From Halobellus clavatus (GTDB lineage Archaea > Halobacteriota > Halobacteria > Halobacteriales > Haloferacaceae), in NCBI RefSeq assembly GCF_900107195.1, contig NZ_FNPB01000001.1, forward strand, positions 496,001 through 560,000: 64,000 nucleotides of DNA, in the 5' to 3' direction. Below are positions 1 through 7,085 of the stretch, piece by piece (position 1 is the first letter of the stretch; every line of letters starts with the position of its first letter). The notes beneath the pieces were generated by a model. That model made no database searches. It was given only the letters and a program-made list of their open reading frames with translations, and had not been told where the DNA came from. A program made the position numbers and the translations under genes.

Positions 1-279
1 GACGGCAGCAGTCGGGATCCATCAGACGACCCCGTCGTCGACGCGAAGAACGACTACTGGGGAGCTCCGGCCGGCCCCGAGGAAGCGGCGTTCAATCAGG
101 ATGCCGACGGCGACGAACAAAGCGACGTTGTCGGGACTGTGGACTTCGAACCGTTCCTGCGTAACCCACCGGGTGCCAAGGGCGGCGCCAACGGGAACAG
201 TGGCGGCAGTGAAAATCGGAACGGAAACGCGAATGGAACTAGCAACGGAAACGGGAACAACAGCGGCACGGGCACCTGA
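1..279 (+). CDS. C-terminal end of a surface beta-helix protein (partial)
   Basis: An open frame enters from the left edge and ends at a TGA at 277-279, giving 92 residues. It contains NDYWGAPAGPEEAAF followed by a short acidic stretch and VDFEPFL. This pattern is typical of the last turns of NosD-like right-handed parallel beta-helix proteins of archaeal cell surfaces. The remaining residues, about 30, are a low-complexity Asn/Gly/Ser tail, as seen in exported haloarchaeal proteins. The N-terminus, any signal peptide and the full domain plan lie outside the window. Family assignment is inference from the short motif. Confidence 0.6.
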   Translation, partial: DGSSRDPSDDPVVDAKNDYWGAPAGPEEAAFNQDADGDEQSDVVGTVDFEPFLRNPPGAKGGANGNSGGSENRNGNANGTSNGNGNNSGTGT

Positions 280-506
280 TCGCGAGCGTCTCGCTGTGAC
301 ACGCTCGGCTGCGTGCTATCGCGACGGTCGTCTCCCGCTCCGGTTTCCCACCCCGACGACGGCGGCCTCTCCAATACGGAGGCGGAACCCGGGGGCCGAT
401 CTCGAGACGCGCGGTGATGTCAGCGTCACGGGGCGCGGCCAGCCGTAGATGACGCAACAGCCTGGCGAGTTGGGAGCCGGTAGCTCGACGGAGCCCGATC
501 CACATA

Positions 507-514
507 TTTATAAA
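507..514 (+). promoter_or_regulatory. TATA box upstream of the membrane protein gene
   Basis: The sequence TTTATAAA lies in an AT-rich patch (502-521) about 35-50 bases before the candidate start codons at 545, 548 and 557. It matches the archaeal TATA-box pattern and stands out from the GC-rich surroundings. Confidence 0.55.
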
Positions 515-556
515 AAATTTGTTCGTACCCCGTGCTTGTCTTGAGTGGTGACGACG

Positions 557-1207
557 ATGGATGATCGGCCGTTTCCGGCGCTGTTGAATCAGGTGACTAT
601 CGCGATAATTATGTCCGGCTTCGTGTTGCTGCTTGGACTGTGGCCAATCTATCCGGTGGGTTCCCAGATCACGAACTTCCGGATATCTGCTGTCGTGATC
701 TCGCTTCTACTCTCGTTCTTTCTCGGGATAATCGTATACATACTCACCAGAACAGGAGAGGCCGTTCTAGTCCAGCGAGGCGTGATGAAGGGCCACAAGG
801 AGGTCTTCGAAGAGATACTTCGCGATCCGGAGAAATTGAGCGAGGAGAGTACGAAGGTATTCTACTCGATACTGGAGAGTCAGTACGACACCGAGAGAGA
901 AAATGTGAAAGATAATTTGGCCGATTTCTACAATTTAGTACTCAGCACGGTTCTCCAATCTCAGTACGGGCTGTCTCAGACTTTGTTAGGAATCTACATA
1001 TTGTCCCGAGGAGTGCTACTTGTCTTTCCGGCGCTGATCGTGATCTATGCGATATTCCCGACCCAGTATCCGTCCAGCACGTTGTCTGCGCTGTGTCTCG
1101 GATTACTGATCGTCTTTTTCTTTGGCTATCAGCGGTTCCAGAAATACTACGTGCAGCTGCTCATCACCGACTTTGTAGTTACAGGGAATGCGCTAGCCGA
1201 TCAGTGA
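557..1207 (+). CDS. hypothetical four-helix membrane protein
   Basis: The product is about 216 residues and I do not recognise the family. Hydrophobic segments near residues 13-33, 42-62, 148-165 and 172-192 suggest four membrane helices. Between helices 2 and 3 lies a charged loop of roughly 85 residues (rich in E, K, D and S) that is probably cytoplasmic. In-frame GTG codons at 545 and 548 precede the ATG at 557; I chose the ATG. A TATA box lies upstream. Codon use is more AT-rich than in neighbouring genes, which hints at acquisition or weak selection. No catalytic motif is visible. Confidence 0.7.
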   Translation: MDDRPFPALLNQVTIAIIMSGFVLLLGLWPIYPVGSQITNFRISAVVISLLLSFFLGIIVYILTRTGEAVLVQRGVMKGHKEVFEEILRDPEKLSEESTKVFYSILESQYDTERENVKDNLADFYNLVLSTVLQSQYGLSQTLLGIYILSRGVLLVFPALIVIYAIFPTQYPSSTLSALCLGLLIVFFFGYQRFQKYYVQLLITDFVVTGNALADQ

Positions 1208-1460
1208 CTCCCCGTCTCTGGGACTGCGGAAAGATCGAGGACACGGGAGGTGCACCCGAGTCTCCGTCCGGACACAACGTGCAATTCGAGGACGGATTCG
1301 AACACGACGGGCCTGGGCAAGACCCGTCATCACGGGAGAGAGCGAGTCCCGTAGAGACCACAGCGGAGGGACGACGAGTCACCCGACGCCTCGCTGCGTT
1401 CGAGTCGTGCGACGAGCGAGACGCGACGACGTTTTGGTCACGACTCACATATGCGGGAGT

Positions 1461-1784
1461 ATGTCGGAGATCGACGTCAGCGACCTGCTGCCGAACGAGC
1501 GCGTCCAACAGTCCGTCCTCGATGGAACCGTGACACAGTTGACCCGCGGAGCGAGCAACCGCTACGCCGAGGAGGGTGACACCTTCGAGATTGATGGCGA
1601 GACGTTCGAGGTGACGAGCGTCGAACACCGGACGCTTGGCGACTTCACCGACGCCGACGCACAGCGGGAAGGGTCCGAATCACTGGCGGCGTACAAACAG
1701 CGGATGGAACACGTGCATCCGGGGACCTTCGAGTGGGACGACAGCGACGAGGTACTGACCTACCAGTTCGAGAAGCGCGAGTGA
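1461..1784 (+). CDS. ASCH-domain protein
   Basis: This 107-residue protein matches the ASCH fold (PUA-related beta-barrel, probable RNA binding). It has an early LLPNERV element, a central strand with a FEIDGETFEVTSVEHRTLGD pattern, and a late HPGTFEWDDSDEVLTYQFE segment. The frame stays open further upstream, but the ATG at 1461 starts exactly where the domain starts. ASCH proteins are proposed to act in RNA processing or translation control, with some members being RNases; no specific substrate can be read here. It stands alone in its orientation. Confidence 0.75.
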   Translation: MSEIDVSDLLPNERVQQSVLDGTVTQLTRGASNRYAEEGDTFEIDGETFEVTSVEHRTLGDFTDADAQREGSESLAAYKQRMEHVHPGTFEWDDSDEVLTYQFEKRE

Positions 1785-1840
1785 AGTCTCGGGACGGAGC
1801 GGCCACGACGGGGCGTGAGCGTCTCCGAGAACCCGAGCGC

Positions 1841-1999
1841 TCACTCGCCGCCGTCGGTGACGATCTCGACGTCCTCGGCCTCCTCCATCTCGGTGAAGCC
1901 GGGGTCCTCTTCCGCTTCGTCTTCAGTCGTATGCTCCGCGAGCAGTTCTTCGAGCGATTCGTGCGTCGGTTCGCGCGGGCGGTCACTGTAGTGGCACAT
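1841..1999 (-). CDS. small acidic hypothetical protein
   Basis: A 52-residue, strongly acidic protein beginning MCHYSDRPREPTHESLEEL. The ATG at 1999 is preferred over a TTG further upstream because a TATA-like GTTAATTG sits about 30 bases upstream of it. The composition is typical of expressed haloarchaeal genes. There is one cysteine and one histidine near the N-terminus and no recognised domain. Confidence 0.5.
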   Translation of the reverse strand: MCHYSDRPREPTHESLEELLAEHTTEDEAEEDPGFTEMEEAEDVEIVTDGGE

Positions 2000-2081
2000 C
2001 GCCCAGGCGTTCGAAAGGTGTGCTAACAATTAACGCTTTTTGCCGATTGCGGACGTCGGGGTCGGGTCGAGGGGCTGATCC

Positions 2082-2906
2082 TCAGCCCAGCGAGATGTCC
2101 AGATACAGCATCACGATGACCCCCGCGATGGTCCCGAGAGTTGCGACGCGTTCGTGACCGCCGGTGTGCGTCTCGGGTACGATCTCGTCGCTGATCACGA
2201 ACAACATCGCGCCGGCGGCAAAGCCCATCGCGTAGGGGAGCAGCGCCGAGACCGTCTGGACCGCGTACGCGCCGAGGACAGCGAGCGGAATCTCGACGAG
2301 TCCCGACCGGATGCCAGTGAAGACGGCGTACCTCCGGCGATCGAGACCGGCGTTGACTGCCGCGATCGAGACCGCGAGTCCCTCGGGGATGTTCTGGATG
2401 CCGATCGCGAGCATCAGCGGAATCGCGCCGGCGACGTCGCCGCTGCCGAATCCGACGCCGACAGCGAGCCCCTCGGGCATATTGTGGAGCGTGATCGCCA
2501 GGACGAACAGGATCACCGGGGCGAGTCGGTCATCAACCGGGAGGGACTCGCTCGGGTCGGCGGCGTCCGCTCGCCGGCGGCCAGTCAAGAGAAAGTGCGC
2601 GTGCGGGACGAGCATATCGGAGCGATCCAGAAACAGCGCACCCAAGAGCACGCCGGCGAGGACCGGAATCGGGTCGCCGCCGGCGTAGGTCTCGATCCCC
2701 GGGATGATGAGGCTCGTGAAACTGGCGGCGAGCATCACCCCCGCGGCGAAGCCGAGCGCACCGTCGAGCGCCCGTTCGGAGGGGTCCCGCCAGACGAAGA
2801 TGAGCGACGCACCGACGAGGTTCATCCCGGCGATGACGAGTCCGCCGACGAGGCCGTGGACGACCGGATTCGAGCCGAACCACCGGACGAAGACCGACTC
2901 GATCAT
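2082..2906 (-). CDS. ZIP family metal transporter
   Basis: A 274-residue polytopic membrane protein of the ZIP (Zrt/Irt-like) family, which imports zinc or related divalent metals. The two hallmark metal-site motifs are present: HNMPEG in helix 4 and QNIPEG in helix 5. About eight hydrophobic segments are visible, with a variable loop after helix 3 (around residues 108-125) containing RRRADAADPSES. The sequence fits the archaeal/bacterial ZupT-like branch. No regulator is adjacent, although a NikR-type gene lies about 0.8 kb downstream in transcription. Metal specificity cannot be decided from sequence. Confidence 0.88.
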   Translation of the reverse strand: MIESVFVRWFGSNPVVHGLVGGLVIAGMNLVGASLIFVWRDPSERALDGALGFAAGVMLAASFTSLIIPGIETYAGGDPIPVLAGVLLGALFLDRSDMLVPHAHFLLTGRRRADAADPSESLPVDDRLAPVILFVLAITLHNMPEGLAVGVGFGSGDVAGAIPLMLAIGIQNIPEGLAVSIAAVNAGLDRRRYAVFTGIRSGLVEIPLAVLGAYAVQTVSALLPYAMGFAAGAMLFVISDEIVPETHTGGHERVATLGTIAGVIVMLYLDISLG

Positions 2907-3127
2907 CGTCGCGGCCCAGTGGGGACTGTTCGCCCCGCGAGCGCGACCCCGGGGACCGTCCAGAGGCCCCAGCGAGGGTCAGTCCCCGGGCGCTGATCCA
3001 CCGACCACTGATGCATACCGAGCGACGGTTCCAGAGGGACTTATACTGTCGGGAGCGCCCGGATCCCGACCGGACGGTGCTCGCACCGTCCCACAAGACC
3101 TAATCGGACGGGTGCGGAAGGGCGAAT

Positions 3128-3622
3128 ATGAGCGGGACGCAGGGGAAACGCCCGTGGCTCGCGGCGCTGCTCGGGACGCTCGCGACTGGGCTCGGCCACT
3201 TCTACCTCCGTCGGTGGGGACGTGGGCTGGGGTGGTTCGCCCTCGCGGTACTCGTCTCGCTGTTTTTCGTGCCCGCGGACGCCGCACAGACGCTCCTCGA
3301 CGGCGGCGGTGACCCCGCGACGCTACTGCCAGTGTTCGCCATCGGCGTCGCCAGCGTCGCCGACGCGTACCTGCTCGCGCGTCGCGGTCGGACCCACGCG
3401 GAGGGGTCCGCCGGACCGACGGCAGAGTCCGGGCCGCGTCGAGAGCCACAGGAGGGCCAATCGAGCGGAGCCGAACGGTCGGCCGGCCGTGATGAGTCGT
3501 CGGCGTCGACCGATCCCGTGGAATCCGCAGGCTCGACCGACGGAGGGACCTGTCCGAGCTGCGGAAAGGAACTGGATCCCGACCTCGACTTCTGTCCGTG
3601 GTGCACGGCTCGATTGGAGTGA
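3128..3622 (+). CDS. membrane protein with C-terminal zinc ribbon
   Basis: A 164-residue protein. Residues 10-75 hold hydrophobic helices (GLGHFYLRRWGRGLGWFAL resembles TM2-type membrane proteins). A polar Gly/Ser/Glu-rich linker follows, and the last 30 residues form a zinc ribbon with CPSCGKELD and FCPWC. Such proteins are common in haloarchaea but have no assigned role. Start ATG at 3128. Confidence 0.75.
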   Translation: MSGTQGKRPWLAALLGTLATGLGHFYLRRWGRGLGWFALAVLVSLFFVPADAAQTLLDGGGDPATLLPVFAIGVASVADAYLLARRGRTHAEGSAGPTAESGPRREPQEGQSSGAERSAGRDESSASTDPVESAGSTDGGTCPSCGKELDPDLDFCPWCTARLE

Positions 3623-3707
3623 CGTCGGATAGACCGGTGGGGTGAGGACGGCTCGGGGCGACCCACAGCCACCCGACCGACGGTCGGGGCGCACGACCGC
3701 CGAGACG

Positions 3708-4136
3708 TCAGTCCTCTGTCGGATAGCCGCTGAACTCGTCGACCGGCATCACGGAGTAATCGACGCTGAGGGTGTCTTTCGTCGCGCGGATCTTCCCGAC
3801 GAACGTCGAGATGTCCGCCAGTTCACCCTCGAGGACGAAGAGTTCCATACAGCGGTGTTCGCCGACGTGGCTGTGGAAGTTCGAGGCGACGAGCGATTCG
3901 TACTCGTGGCGGAGGCTCATCATTCGCTCTTCGACGTTCGTGGTCTCGTAGTCGAAGACGACGGTCACCACGGCCATCAACTCGCGATCTTCGAGCCGCT
4001 TGTCCTCGAACTCTCCGAGCAGGTTCCGCGAGGCCTCGCGGACGACCTCGCTCCGCCCGGTGTAGCCGTGTTCCTCGGCGAACGTATCGATACGTTCGAC
4101 CAACGCTTCCGGCATCGAGACGCTGACAACGGTCAT
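3708..4136 (-). CDS. nikR: NikR-type nickel-responsive repressor
   Basis: A 142-residue protein with an N-terminal ribbon-helix-helix ([20 protein letters not shown], then [13 protein letters not shown]) and a C-terminal ACT-like regulatory domain. The nickel-site pattern of NikR is recognisable: histidines in [15 protein letters not shown] and the cysteine in the same segment. NikR tetramers repress nickel-uptake genes when nickel is bound. No nickel transporter or nickel enzyme is adjacent; the nearest metal transporter is the ZIP gene. A palindrome in its own promoter suggests autoregulation. Confidence 0.85.
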   Translation of the reverse strand: MTVVSVSMPEALVERIDTFAEEHGYTGRSEVVREASRNLLGEFEDKRLEDRELMAVVTVVFDYETTNVEERMMSLRHEYESLVASNFHSHVGEHRCMELFVLEGELADISTFVGKIRATKDTLSVDYSVMPVDEFSGYPTED

Positions 4137-4165
4137 ATATTAACTCGGTCCGAGAGAGATATTAA
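4137..4165 (-). promoter_or_regulatory. nikR promoter with palindromic operator
   Basis: Directly upstream of the nikR ATG two copies of ATATTAA (4137-4143 and 4159-4165) flank the perfect palindrome CTCGG-T-CCGAG (4144-4154). The AT-rich copies can serve as the TATA element. The central dyad is placed where a bound repressor would block transcription. Autoregulation by NikR is inferred. Confidence 0.5.
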
Positions 4166-4196
4166 TTTGTGGGGATCGCGGCTCGCGACCCGCGAT

Positions 4197-5108
4197 CTAG
4201 GCGTCGATGCCGACAACTCGAAAGGCCGTGTACGGGACGAGGTACCCGAAACTGTATCCGAGAAAGTGCAAGAAGACGTTGAGGATGCTCCCACCGGACG
4301 GTGAGGGCTGTGGAAACCCGATCACGACCAAGAGGACGAACAGCAGACCACCGAATCCGACGAGCGGGGAGACCGCATCTGCCAGTCGCCGCTCGTATTC
4401 GCGGACGCGTGCGAACGCCACAGACAACAGCACCACGGACGCGGTCCCGCTGAGGAGTCCGGCGGCGACGAACTCGACGCGCTGTGCGGGGACTGCTGGG
4501 ATCACTCCAGGGGCGAGGCGAAGCACGACGGTCGCGGCACCGGCGAAGAACGCGACCGGGAGGAGATCGTTCCCGACCTCAGGCGAGTCCGGTCGTTCGA
4601 GTTCGAATCGAGTCACGATGACGTGCGGCAGGTACCCCACGAACGCGAGGTTGATTCCCGAAAAACCCAGGCCGATCCGAGGACGGGGAAACAGTACGTT
4701 CAGCGCCGAGAAGACGAACGGGAAGACAGCGAGGATCGTGAACGCGACCAGATAGAACTCTTGTCGCCGATCGTTCCGAACGCTCACCACGGCGACGAAC
4801 GGGACAACCAAGAGAAAGACGACGAGGTTCGTCAGCAGGTGAGAGAGATCGAGGTGGACGAAGTGGGCGGTGTAGGCCGTCACAACGGTGGGTTCGAGAT
4901 ACGAGAGCGTGAACGACCGTCTGACCACCTCCGGGAGCAGGAACACCCCGATCAGGACGAGCGGGACCGCAGCGATGAACGCGATGTCGTACGGACGGAG
5001 ACGTTGCTTGACGACCGGGTCCGTGTCTGTCGACGAGACGTCCTTGGGCGTCTTGTCGTCGACGGGCTGTGTGGAGGAATCGGTGTCTCGATTCTGATAG
5101 CGACTCAT
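4197..5108 (-). CDS. rhomboid-family intramembrane serine protease
   Basis: A 303-residue multi-spanning membrane protein. After a polar N-terminal tail (about 40 residues) there are roughly seven hydrophobic segments. Rhomboid signatures are present: HFVHLDLSHLLTNL in the second helix, GFSGINLAF with the catalytic serine, and HFLGYSFGYL near the C-terminus with the catalytic histidine. Rhomboids cleave transmembrane helices of substrate proteins within the membrane. The 288 bases upstream (5109-5396) hold no convincing gene. The substrate is unknown. Confidence 0.85.
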   Translation of the reverse strand: MSRYQNRDTDSSTQPVDDKTPKDVSSTDTDPVVKQRLRPYDIAFIAAVPLVLIGVFLLPEVVRRSFTLSYLEPTVVTAYTAHFVHLDLSHLLTNLVVFLLVVPFVAVVSVRNDRRQEFYLVAFTILAVFPFVFSALNVLFPRPRIGLGFSGINLAFVGYLPHVIVTRFELERPDSPEVGNDLLPVAFFAGAATVVLRLAPGVIPAVPAQRVEFVAAGLLSGTASVVLLSVAFARVREYERRLADAVSPLVGFGGLLFVLLVVIGFPQPSPSGGSILNVFLHFLGYSFGYLVPYTAFRVVGIDA

Positions 5109-5396
5109 ACTTAGTGTGGTGAGCCTGGCGGTGATCGATCCGACGATACCGCGGTTCTCGGCTCGAATTCTCCGTTAAGGGGACCGAGGCAGTTGGCGGG
5201 TATGTAGCTTCTGTCGTGGGTATCATATTAGATAACGAATGGTGGTTCCCCACCCGTGAGTGATGCAGGCTCACCCGACGAATCGACTGCGTCGCCACGG
5301 TCGGTGAGGTCGGAACTGTCATCGACGCAGCCGAATCGATCGGCTCGAGACGATCACTGAGCCCGATCGTCGGACGCAGTCACCGCCGTCTGGGAG

Positions 5397-6050
5397 TCAC
5401 CCGTACGTCGACCGCATCGTCTCCGCTAAGACACCGTCGCGACGGAACACGACGTAGACGACGAGGAACGGTTCGTCGGCCGGGCGCAGGACGAACACCG
5501 CACGCGGCTGTTCGGACTCCGGCGGGACCGACTCGCCCTCGTCGGCGCGCCGGAGCAGCGGCTCTAGCGGTCGCATCCCGTTGCGGAACTCCTCGAAGAG
5601 GTCCTGAGCGCCGGACTGTTTCGCGAACACGTACAGTCCGCCGTTGGGCTCGCCGTCGGTGTTCTTCGTCACGCGGCCGTTCATCGGGGCGTTGTCGCCC
5701 TCGGCGACCATCCAGGTCTCTTTGGCCGCCTCGAAGAGCCCCGTCACGCCGTCGTAGAACTCGAAGACCGTCTCGGCGACGACGTCGACGGCGGCGAACT
5801 GCGGGTCGCCGTCGGTCCACTCGAGCGTGGCGTCGACGAGCATCCCCCGTCGAAGCGCGTCGACGTCGTCTGCGATATCAGCGGTGGCCGTGGCGTCAGC
5901 GGCGTCCGTGAGGGAGCCAGTGTCGACGTACGTGGGTTCGAAGGCGTCCAGCGGGTGGTCGCCGTCGTCGTCGACAGAGATCAAGAGCAGTTCGTCCGGG
6001 TCACGCGGCCGACCGAGGACACGGTAGCGGCCGTCTGTGGTCATATCCAT
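5397..6050 (-). CDS. conserved haloarchaeal hypothetical protein
   Basis: A 217-residue acidic soluble protein that I recognise only as a haloarchaeal type, not by function. It has a short N-terminal beta-rich segment (MDMTTDGRYRVLGRPRDPDE), a central helical region, and a beta-rich C-terminal half ending FLVVYVVFRRDGVLAETMR. No membrane segments or catalytic motifs are visible. Its start lies 7-30 bases after the stop region of the KDG kinase gene on the same strand, so the two may be co-transcribed. Confidence 0.65.
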   Translation of the reverse strand: MDMTTDGRYRVLGRPRDPDELLLISVDDDGDHPLDAFEPTYVDTGSLTDAADATATADIADDVDALRRGMLVDATLEWTDGDPQFAAVDVVAETVFEFYDGVTGLFEAAKETWMVAEGDNAPMNGRVTKNTDGEPNGGLYVFAKQSGAQDLFEEFRNGMRPLEPLLRRADEGESVPPESEQPRAVFVLRPADEPFLVVYVVFRRDGVLAETMRSTYG

Positions 6051-6056
6051 TGGAGA

Positions 6057-7022
6057 TCACCGAGAGATGCCGCCGGCGTCGTCATCGATCACGGCCGCGA
6101 CCTCTGCCGGCGTGACGACGGCCACGTCGCCCTCGACAGTGCGCTTCAGGGCGGCCGTCGCGGCCGCATACGCGAGCGCGTCGTCGACCGAGCCGGCGTC
6201 GGGGCCGAACCGCTTTGCGAGGTAGCCGCCGACGAACGCGTCGCCGGTGCCGATCGGGTCGTACGTGTCGGCCTCGTAGACCGATTGCTCGAACACCTCG
6301 CTGTCGTGGACGGCCACCGAGCCGGCCTCACCGCGCGTGAGGACGACCGTCTCGAAGTCGAAGTCCGAGAGCAGGCCGTTTGCCACCTCGACCGGGTCGC
6401 CCTCGCGCCCGAGACAGGCCGTCACGTCGCGCTCGGCAGCGAACAGCACGTCGACGTGGGGAAACAGCGATTCGTAGGCCTCGCCCGCCTCCTCGGGCGT
6501 CCACAACTTCGATCGGTAGTTCAGGTCGAACGCGGTCGTCACGCCGGCCTTCGTCGACGCGCCGAGTACCGCCGCTGTCGTTTCCGCGAGCGTCGGCGAG
6601 AGCGCCGGCGTGATCCCGCTCGTGTAGAAGACCGAGGCGTCTTCGAGCGCGCTCGTCGGCAGTTCGTCGGGCGTCGCGGTCGTCACCGACGCCCCGGTGC
6701 GATCGTAGATCACGTCACTCCCGCGGGGCTCCCCGCCGCGTTCGAGGTAGTAGGTCCCGAGCCGGGCCTCCGGCCGCCGGTCCCACGCGACTGCCACGTC
6801 GACGCCGTGGGCGCGGAGTTCGGAGGCGACGCGGCGGCCGAGCGGCGAATCCGGGAGTTTCGAGAGCCACGCGGTGTCACAGCCGAGCCGCGCGGCCGCC
6901 ACGGCGACGTTGCTCTCCGCACCGCCTGCGTGTGCGTCGAGCTCGCGCGCCCGTTCCAGGCGCTCACCCTGGGGTGGCGAGAGTCGCAGCATCGTCTCGC
7001 CGAACGTCACGATGTCGGACAT
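6057..7022 (-). CDS. kdgK: 2-keto-3-deoxygluconate kinase (PfkB family)
   Basis: A 321-residue PfkB/ribokinase-family sugar kinase. It shows the N-terminal GG motif ([16 protein letters not shown]) and the C-terminal signature with the catalytic aspartate in [18 protein letters not shown]. The overall pattern ([13 protein letters not shown] start, [10 protein letters not shown]) matches KDG kinases, which phosphorylate 2-keto-3-deoxygluconate to KDPG in the semi-phosphorylative Entner-Doudoroff pathway of haloarchaea. The ATG at 7022 was chosen over one nine codons upstream because it begins the conserved strand. Another PfkB substrate, such as fructose, is less likely but possible. Confidence 0.85.
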   Translation of the reverse strand: MSDIVTFGETMLRLSPPQGERLERARELDAHAGGAESNVAVAAARLGCDTAWLSKLPDSPLGRRVASELRAHGVDVAVAWDRRPEARLGTYYLERGGEPRGSDVIYDRTGASVTTATPDELPTSALEDASVFYTSGITPALSPTLAETTAAVLGASTKAGVTTAFDLNYRSKLWTPEEAGEAYESLFPHVDVLFAAERDVTACLGREGDPVEVANGLLSDFDFETVVLTRGEAGSVAVHDSEVFEQSVYEADTYDPIGTGDAFVGGYLAKRFGPDAGSVDDALAYAAATAALKRTVEGDVAVVTPAEVAAVIDDDAGGISR

Positions 7023-7085
7023 ACCCGGCCGTTCGCCCAGGGAGTACATAAGACCGGTTGTCGGGCCCGGCGCCGACCACCCCGC

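Noticed and set aside
239-505. 88-codon minus-strand frame between the beta-helix end and the membrane protein
   Set aside because: Very Arg-rich, runs into the preceding gene's low-complexity tail, and has no promoter-like AT patch.
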